Positions 6,719 through 11,714 of a DNA stretch of 11,714 bases are shown here, in pieces. The translations under genes were made by a program, and so were the position numbers. The stretch covers positions 1-11,714 of the forward strand of contig JAEEKM010000334.1 of the NCBI GenBank assembly GCA_016282455.1, read 5' to 3'. The stretch's first letter is position 1; the number at the start of each line of letters is the position of its first letter. This stretch comes from Treponema sp. (lineage in GTDB: Bacteria; Spirochaetota; Spirochaetia; Treponematales; Treponemataceae). The notes below the pieces were generated by a model that ran no database searches, was not told the DNA's origin, and worked only from the letters and a program-made list of their open reading frames with translations.

Positions 6719-6768
6719 AGTATACACCACTTTTCCCCCCTGTCAAGCATTTTTTTTAATTTTTTTAA
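6719..6768 (-). promoter_or_regulatory. Strong sigma-70-type promoter of the starch operon, with an A-rich upstream element
   Basis: Read leftward, TTGACA (6741-6746, perfect -35) is followed by a 16-base spacer and TATACT (6719-6724, five of six matches to the -10). Just upstream of the -35 lies an A-rich tract (6749-6768) like an UP element for the RNA polymerase alpha subunit. The predicted start is near 6712. It should drive the whole minus-strand gene set. Confidence 0.8.
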
Positions 6769-6805
6769 AGACCACAATATTGCCGCCTTCGAGCCCCGAA
6801 AAAAC

Positions 6806-6834
6806 TTGAGTTTATAAAGAAAAATCGTTATCTT
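6806..6834 (+). promoter_or_regulatory. Candidate promoter of the D-lactate dehydrogenase gene
   Basis: TTGAGT (6806-6811) and TATCTT (6829-6834) are separated by 17 bases, each with four of six consensus matches. The position, 24 bases before the gene's ATG, leaves a short leader with the ribosome site AAGGAG (6843-6848). It is weaker than the divergent promoter and has no operator-like repeat inside it. Confidence 0.45.
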
Positions 6835-6857
6835 ATTTACAAAAGGAGCCATTTTTC

Positions 6858-7865
6858 ATGGATAACGAAAACTTACACATTGCTTTCTACGACACCAGAG
6901 CCTACGACAGAGATGCCTTCACTCAGATGAATGCAAATTTCCTCTATAATATTGATTTTTTTGACTTTCATTTAGACGAAAAAACTGCCTCTACCGCAAA
7001 GGGTTATGATGCCGTCTGTGTTTTTGTAAACGACAACCTGAATGAAAAAGTCATCCGCATACTTAAGGAATGCGGTGTTAAACTGATTGCTCTACGCTGC
7101 GCAGGTTTTAACAATGTTGACCTTGAAGCCGCAAAAAGTGCAGAAATTCCCGTTGTAAGAGTGCCGGCCTACTCCCCTCACTCCGTGGCAGAACATGCAG
7201 TTGCCCTTCTTCTTTCCCTCACAAGAAAAATTCCCCAGGCCTACATGAGAACAAGAACAGGTAACTTTACCCTTAACGGACTTACCGGACGCAACCTTAA
7301 CGGACTCACTGCAGGTATTCTTGGAACAGGTAAAATCGGAAAAATAATGGCAGAAATTCTTTCCGGTTTTGGAATGAAAATAGAAATGTACGATGTTTAC
7401 CCCGACAAAACCTGGGCACAGCAGCATAATTTTACCTACGTGGAACTTAACAAACTCTTTGCCGACTCTGATGTTTTAAGCCTCCACTGCCCACTTACAG
7501 GCGAAACAAAACATATTGTAAACACCCAGTCCCTTGCCATGATGAAAAAAGATGCCGTCATCATTAACACAGGACGCGGCGCCCTCATTGACAGCAAGGC
7601 CCTTGTTCATGCCCTTAAAAAACAGACAATAGGTGGAGCCGCCCTGGACGTTTACGAAGAAGAAAGCAAATATTTCTTTGACGACTGGTCCATAGACGTT
7701 ATCCGTGACGACATGCTTACCCGCCTGCTCACTTTCCCAAATGTAATCATCACCGGACATCAGGCTTTCCTTACCACAAACGCACTCCAGTCCATTGCCC
7801 AGACTACAATGGAAAATGTTAGAGCTTATTTTAAGGGAGAAGAGCTGGTTAACGAAGTAAAGTAA
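6858..7865 (+). CDS. ldhA: D-lactate dehydrogenase (NAD-dependent 2-hydroxyacid dehydrogenase)
   Basis: This 335-residue cytoplasmic enzyme should reduce pyruvate to D-lactate with NADH, regenerating NAD in sugar fermentation. It follows E. coli LdhA closely along its whole length: EKTA-TA (41-47), VNDN (57-60), ALRCAGFNNVDL (78-89), VRVPAY, VAEHA, GTGKIG (156-161, dinucleotide fold), LHCPLT (209-214), INTGRGALID (236-245) and GHQAFLT (300-306). The expected catalytic trio is Arg240, Glu269 and His301. Asp179 at the end of the second strand of the nucleotide fold fits NAD rather than NADP. Length is normal for the family (E. coli LdhA has 329). AAGGAG lies nine bases before the ATG. It is transcribed away from the starch operon. 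A related 2-hydroxyacid dehydrogenase with another substrate is possible but less likely given the match. Confidence 0.93.
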   Translation: MDNENLHIAFYDTRAYDRDAFTQMNANFLYNIDFFDFHLDEKTASTAKGYDAVCVFVNDNLNEKVIRILKECGVKLIALRCAGFNNVDLEAAKSAEIPVVRVPAYSPHSVAEHAVALLLSLTRKIPQAYMRTRTGNFTLNGLTGRNLNGLTAGILGTGKIGKIMAEILSGFGMKIEMYDVYPDKTWAQQHNFTYVELNKLFADSDVLSLHCPLTGETKHIVNTQSLAMMKKDAVIINTGRGALIDSKALVHALKKQTIGGAALDVYEEESKYFFDDWSIDVIRDDMLTRLLTFPNVIITGHQAFLTTNALQSIAQTTMENVRAYFKGEELVNEVK

Positions 7866-7954
7866 GGGTAAAACCCAGGTTAAAAACTCTCGTATTTTTT
7901 CGCTAAAAATCATCCGCAAAAATCCGATATTCTATAACAAGGATACAAGCGACA
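7866..7954 (+). other. Spacer between ldhA and ftsK, no clear terminator
   Basis: These 89 bases hold only a very small hairpin just after the ldhA stop (GGGT/ACCC around AAA) and a separate T-run at 7894-7900. Neither makes a convincing terminator. TATAAC (7933-7938) could be a -10, but no good -35 stands 16-18 bases upstream. AAGGA (7939-7943), eleven bases before the ftsK ATG, is a rather distant ribosome site. The two genes may be partly co-transcribed. Confidence 0.4.
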
Positions 7955-10900
7955 ATGACAAAAAACGAAAAAAGAGCAGCAATTATCACCGGGACACTAT
8001 TGTTCATGGTGGCAGCATTTTTCTCCGTGAGCATAATTCTTGGAATACTGGACTTTGGTTCCCTTTCAAGAAGCAGTAATCTGGCCTACCGTTTCGGTTT
8101 TATGCTGGTTTCAGTTTACGGAGTCTGCAGTCTTTTCATACCCGCATTTTTCTTTGTAGCAGGATGTTTCTGCCTTGACGCCCAGTGGTCCTTACAGCGC
8201 ATGATGTGCCTTCTGGTAAGCATCATTCCCTTCTTTACGCTTGCCTTTGCAGAACGCAGTGCCCGTAACATTGCCCAGTCTGACTCAAGTCCCATTGCAG
8301 CAGTAAAAATAACCGTTCTGCTTGTTATTGCAATTCTCCTTGTTGCCGCAGAATACCTTGTAACGCTGGTAGTTGCAGGAATCATTCAGAAAAAACGACT
8401 GAACAATTCTGAGAATGATGATGATCTTTACATTTCTGATGAGGAAGATTTTTCTGCAGATGATGGCGTAGAAGCCGCTGATGATGATTATGACGATTCT
8501 GATGACACAGATGCTGAAGATGACTTTTTTGAAGAAGAAGTTTCTGATAAAAAAGAAGCACCCCAGGATCCGATTGAAGCAGAAGTTGATAAAAAAATTG
8601 CTGATGCAGTAGAAGACGAAAGTTCCTGGTCTCTTGCAGATTACCTTAGCAAAAACAGAAAAGTTATTGAAGAAACCGTAAATGCAGAGCCTCCCGCACT
8701 CGAAGAAAGCAGTCTTGTAACGGAAGAAAATATTCCTCTTGAAACAGACGAACCAAAGGAAGAAAAAGTTCCTCTTAAGGAAGAATCCATTCCCCTTACC
8801 GAAAGCATTCCTCAAGAATCAGAAGTAGAGGAAGAAGTCAAAGAAGAAGAACCTGTAAAAGAAGAAATACTTCTCCAGACAGAAAACGCTCCGCAGAATA
8901 AAACTGAGTCCCCAAAAGAACCTGTTCAGGAAACTAAAGAAGTAAAAAATGCCGCCACCGATTACGAAAGTGATCCCTGGAATGTCACAAAAAAAGCAGA
9001 AGTTCTTCCCAAAACAGAAGTTCCTGAAGAAAAAGAAGAAACAGTAAATCCCGTAAAAGATGATGACCCCTGGAACGTAACTAAAAAACTCGTAGAAAGG
9101 GCAAAAATCCTTGAAGAAAGAGAAAGGGCCCAGTCAAAAACACAGGTTCAGGATGAAAATGCCCCTGTTCAGGAAGAAGAAGAAAGCGAAACTTTTGACG
9201 AAGAAGACGACATCATTGCAGAGTTTGAGCGTGGTTCCGTAAACCTTGAGGACGACGAAGATTTAATTTCTTTTGAAGCTGCAACAGAAGAGACTGAAGA
9301 AGACACAGAAGAAACTGCAAAAGCTGATGACTCTGATGAAATGGAAGAAATGTTTTCCGACTCCGAAGAAAATGATTCTTTCATGGACTTCCCCGGAGAA
9401 ATAGATTTTGCCCAGGTAGACGAAGAGTTTTCTGCAGCAGATTCAGAAGATGAAAATGCCGAAGCAGAAGACGAAGATGATATCGAAGATACCATCTCTG
9501 CAGAAAAAGAAAACGAAGTTCTCGTAGAAGACCTGCCTCTTCCAAAAGAAAACAATTCACAGCCTGAAAAAAAAACTCAAAATGAAAAATCAGGGTCAAT
9601 GCTTAGTGCCCTAGACTCAATTTTTGCCCGCATGGACGCAGATGTTAAGGCAAATTTTAATCCTACAGCCCCCGCAGTCGTTGATTCAAATGGAAAATTA
9701 AAAGAAGAAAAAACAGAAACAAAACCCGAAGAAAAAAAAGAACCTGTAAAAGTTATTCCACCAAAAGTCAAGCAGCGCAGACCTGGTCCCTATAAAATTT
9801 CCACAGAGCTTTTAAAAGCCTACGATTCAAACCCCTACTGGATTATTGACGAAGAAACAGAAGCGGCCGCAGAAAATTTAAAAAGCACACTAAGGGAATT
9901 TAAAATTGAAGCAGAAGTAACGGGCATAAAAAAAGGTCCTGTTGTTACCATGTTCGAGATTCTTCCTGCCCCCGGTGTAAAGCTAAATAAAATTGTAGCA
10001 CTTCAGGACAACATTGCCCTCCGCCTTGCCGCAAAATCAGTGCGTATTGTTGCCCCCATTCCCGGAAAACACGCAGTTGGTATTGAAGTTCCAAACAAAG
10101 ACAGAGCCATCATCAGCATGAGGGAGTGCCTGGAATTAGACAGGGCTGAATGGAAAAAAATGGCAGTTCCGGTAATTCTTGGAAAAGACATTCAGGGAGA
10201 AGCCCAGATAATTGACCTTGCAAAAACCCCTCACCTTCTTATTGCAGGTTCCACTGGCGCCGGAAAATCTGTCTGCGTAAATAGCATGATTCTTTCCATT
10301 CTTTACAAGCGAAGCCCCAACGAAGTAAAGATGATTCTTATTGACCCCAAAATCGTGGAGCTTAAACTTTACAACGACATTCCTCACCTGCTTACACCAG
10401 TTATTACAGAACCCAAGCGGGCCATGCAGGCACTTCAGTATTGTCTCTGCGAAATGGAAAGACGATATGCCCTTCTGGACCACATGAGTGTGCGAGACAT
10501 TTCCTCTTACAACAAGAAGATTGCAGAAAAGGGTGTGATTGCAGAAAAACTTCCCTACCTCATTGTTGTGATTGATGAGTTTGCAGATCTTATGGCAACA
10601 ACAGGTAAACAGCTGGAAGGAGTACTTGCCCGTCTTGCCGCCATGAGCCGTGCAGTGGGAATTCATCTTGTTCTTGCAACCCAGCGTCCATCTATTGATG
10701 TAATTACCGGTCTTATCAAGGCAAACATTCCAAGCCGCATTGCCTTTATGGTTGCAGGTAAAATGGACAGCCGCATCATCATTGACCAGGTGGGTGCAGA
10801 AAAACTTCTTGGCAAGGGTGACATGCTCTACGCCTCTGCTACATCCCCCTTCCCCGTTCGCATTCAGGGAACTTTTGTAAGCGATCAGGAAGTAGAAGAT

Positions 10901-11203
10901 GTGGTTGAAAAAGTAAAGGAATGGGGTGAGCCCGAATACATTGACGATGAAATCTTTGTTGATGATGATGAAGATGGAGACGGAGAACAGATGTCCCTCT
11001 TTAATCCAGACGGAGATGATCCCCTTTACGAAAAAGCACTTGAGATTGTGGTGCAGTCTGGAAAAGCCAGCGCAAGTTACATTCAGAGAAAACTCAAGAT
11101 TGGTTACAACCGTGCAGCCCGTCTTGTGGAAGAAATGGAAGAAAGGGGAATTGTTGGTCCTGCAAACGGAAGCAAAGCCCGCGAACTCATTCACATTCCC
11201 TAA
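7955..11203 (+). CDS. ftsK: FtsK/SpoIIIE-type DNA translocase with long acidic linker
   Basis: This 1082-residue ATP-driven motor should pump chromosomal DNA at the division septum and assist dimer resolution by Xer recombinases. Four membrane segments occupy about 10-31, 44-70, 80-98 and 113-145. Residues 148-605 are a disordered, Glu/Asp-rich linker. The motor starts at PGPYKIS (610-616, alpha domain). The RecA-like beta domain carries Walker A GSTGAGKS (765-772) and Walker B LIVVIDE (869-875), followed by LATQRPS and GKMDSRI. A second acidic spacer (about 992-1021) leads to the winged-helix gamma domain (1022-1082), which in relatives reads polar KOPS/SRS sequences. All key motifs are intact. 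The protein is longer than SpoIIIE (787) and shorter than E. coli FtsK (1329), the difference lying in the linker. The linker contains DPWNVTKK twice (340-347 and 371-378). The ATG is chosen because the first membrane segment starts within ten residues of it. Confidence 0.97.
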   Translation: MTKNEKRAAIITGTLLFMVAAFFSVSIILGILDFGSLSRSSNLAYRFGFMLVSVYGVCSLFIPAFFFVAGCFCLDAQWSLQRMMCLLVSIIPFFTLAFAERSARNIAQSDSSPIAAVKITVLLVIAILLVAAEYLVTLVVAGIIQKKRLNNSENDDDLYISDEEDFSADDGVEAADDDYDDSDDTDAEDDFFEEEVSDKKEAPQDPIEAEVDKKIADAVEDESSWSLADYLSKNRKVIEETVNAEPPALEESSLVTEENIPLETDEPKEEKVPLKEESIPLTESIPQESEVEEEVKEEEPVKEEILLQTENAPQNKTESPKEPVQETKEVKNAATDYESDPWNVTKKAEVLPKTEVPEEKEETVNPVKDDDPWNVTKKLVERAKILEERERAQSKTQVQDENAPVQEEEESETFDEEDDIIAEFERGSVNLEDDEDLISFEAATEETEEDTEETAKADDSDEMEEMFSDSEENDSFMDFPGEIDFAQVDEEFSAADSEDENAEAEDEDDIEDTISAEKENEVLVEDLPLPKENNSQPEKKTQNEKSGSMLSALDSIFARMDADVKANFNPTAPAVVDSNGKLKEEKTETKPEEKKEPVKVIPPKVKQRRPGPYKISTELLKAYDSNPYWIIDEETEAAAENLKSTLREFKIEAEVTGIKKGPVVTMFEILPAPGVKLNKIVALQDNIALRLAAKSVRIVAPIPGKHAVGIEVPNKDRAIISMRECLELDRAEWKKMAVPVILGKDIQGEAQIIDLAKTPHLLIAGSTGAGKSVCVNSMILSILYKRSPNEVKMILIDPKIVELKLYNDIPHLLTPVITEPKRAMQALQYCLCEMERRYALLDHMSVRDISSYNKKIAEKGVIAEKLPYLIVVIDEFADLMATTGKQLEGVLARLAAMSRAVGIHLVLATQRPSIDVITGLIKANIPSRIAFMVAGKMDSRIIIDQVGAEKLLGKGDMLYASATSPFPVRIQGTFVSDQEVEDVVEKVKEWGEPEYIDDEIFVDDDEDGDGEQMSLFNPDGDDPLYEKALEIVVQSGKASASYIQRKLKIGYNRAARLVEEMEERGIVGPANGSKARELIHIP

Positions 11204-11235
11204 GACAGGCTCATCTAAAAGGAGAAGATTACTGC

Positions 11236-11714
11236 ATGAAAAAATCAGTAAAGAAAATATTTTTATATAAAACTATTATTTTTTTAACACTTGCTGCCCT
11301 TTCATTTCCTCTGTTTGCAGGCGGTGCAAAAGATGAAATCTATGTAGAAGAAGCAGTCCTTGATCCGGACAGAATTGCCTACAATCATGATCTCCCTGAA
11401 GGAAATCCCGTTTACGAAGAAGAAGTCTGGGCCTACGTAATGACCGGCGAAGAACGCTACGTCACCCCTGAGAAAAAAATCACTGACCTCTGTTATTTTA
11501 GTGCTGACATAAATGCCTACGGAGAAATAACTTCTGTTCCCAAACCGGAAAAAGTCAGAAAAGACAACATGCGCCTTCATCTTGTGGGAACCTGTAACGG
11601 CCGTCCTTTAAGCCACATGGTTTTAGATCCGTCTTTTGGAATTACGGATAAAGTTGTAGATTCCCTCATAAAAGGAAGCGAAGGTTACGACGGTTTGCAG
11701 ATTGACTACGAAAA
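11236..11714 (+). CDS. Secreted GH18-like glycoside hydrolase, N-terminal part only
   Basis: An open frame of 159 codons runs off the right edge, so the C-terminus is missing. Residues 1-28 are a signal peptide (basic start, hydrophobic core, LFA before GG) with no lipobox Cys, pointing to export by signal peptidase I. About residues 65-159 resemble the first half of a GH18 barrel: WAYVMTGEE, then KITDLCYFSADINAYGEI (the 'tomorrow/today' strand common in YaaH-like proteins), then VDSLIKGSEGYDGLQIDYE. The last eight residues (152-159) fit the GH18 catalytic signature DGxDxDxE with Gln155 in place of the first inner Asp. Asp157 and the putative acid Glu159 are kept. The likely role is hydrolysis or binding of peptidoglycan or other GlcNAc-containing glycans; the substrate is not evident. 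AAGGAG (11219-11224) precedes the ATG by eleven bases, 32 bp after ftsK ends, so it is probably co-transcribed with ftsK. Confidence 0.7.
   Translation, partial: MKKSVKKIFLYKTIIFLTLAALSFPLFAGGAKDEIYVEEAVLDPDRIAYNHDLPEGNPVYEEEVWAYVMTGEERYVTPEKKITDLCYFSADINAYGEITSVPKPEKVRKDNMRLHLVGTCNGRPLSHMVLDPSFGITDKVVDSLIKGSEGYDGLQIDYE

Noticed and set aside
6749..6768. T-rich tract on the plus strand, considered as a terminator tail.
   Set aside because: No GC-rich stem precedes it and no plus-strand gene ends nearby; it is better read as the A-rich upstream element of the leftward promoter.
7866..7900. GGGT/ACCC mini-hairpin and later T-run after ldhA, considered as a terminator.
   Set aside because: The stem is four pairs and the T-run is about 16 bases away, so they do not form an intrinsic terminator.
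8285..9555. Minus-strand open frames opposite the FtsK linker, one of them almost pure Ser.
   Set aside because: The reverse complement of GAA/GAT-rich Glu/Asp codons yields Ser- and Phe-rich frames without stops; there is no start context or domain.
10136..11194. A 352-codon open frame on the minus strand opposite the FtsK motor domain.
   Set aside because: It lies fully within the conserved, motif-bearing coding region of ftsK, has no recognisable domain and a biased, Cys/Phe/Asn-rich composition as expected of an antisense shadow.
1..11714. Search for CRISPR arrays, tRNA/rRNA genes, insertion sequences, phage or toxin-antitoxin genes.
   Set aside because: No regularly spaced direct repeats, transposase or integrase motifs, or RNA gene signatures were recognised by eye; tRNA and profile scans were not possible here.

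Overview
The window looks like the chromosome of a saccharolytic spirochaete, most likely a host-associated Treponema. This is an inference: the lipoproteins have relaxed lipoboxes, the GC content is moderate, the sugar importer is of the LplA/LplB/YtcP type, and the FtsK-type translocase has a very long acidic linker. No rRNA, tRNA, CRISPR array, insertion sequence or phage gene is visible. I cannot confirm the genus from the sequence alone.

Left part (1-6600, all on the minus strand): a compact operon that looks dedicated to starch or maltodextrin. It is transcribed leftward from a strong promoter near 6719-6746. In transcription order it encodes a LplB-like permease (6600-5680), a YtcP/MalG-like permease (5670-4783), a large solute-binding lipoprotein (4742-3177), a complete AmyE-type GH13 alpha-amylase lipoprotein with a C-terminal CBM26 starch-binding module (3167-975), a small lipoprotein that is almost only a CBM26 module (930-514), and the first 142 codons of a second GH13 lipoprotein (426 to beyond base 1). 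Gene spacing is tight. At two junctions the stop codon TAG is itself part of the next gene's Shine-Dalgarno sequence. The importer has no ATPase gene here, so it probably borrows a shared MsmX/UgpC-type ATPase encoded elsewhere. The simplest model is that surface amylases cut starch held by CBM26 modules, and the released oligosaccharides are captured by the binding protein and imported.

Control region (6601-6857): the leftward promoter has a perfect -35, a near-consensus -10 and an A-rich upstream element. Two copies of a 14-base near-palindrome with a central AACGTT lie downstream of the start point in opposite orientation, with a half-site between them. The three centres are 32 and 34 bp apart. 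This resembles operators of a LacI-family repressor, which is not encoded in the window. A weaker promoter faces right.

Right part (6858-11714, plus strand): a D-lactate dehydrogenase of the E. coli LdhA type, an FtsK/SpoIIIE DNA translocase of 1082 residues with four membrane segments and a roughly 460-residue acidic linker, and the 5' part of a secreted protein ending exactly at a GH18-like DGxxxDxE motif. These three look like ordinary chromosomal neighbours rather than one pathway, although lactate formation fits a sugar fermenter.

I do not see a clearly new biological system. The most notable points are the stand-alone CBM26 lipoprotein between two amylase genes, the phased triple operator, the His-to-Leu change beside the amylase nucleophile, and the repeated DPWNVTKK motif in the FtsK linker.
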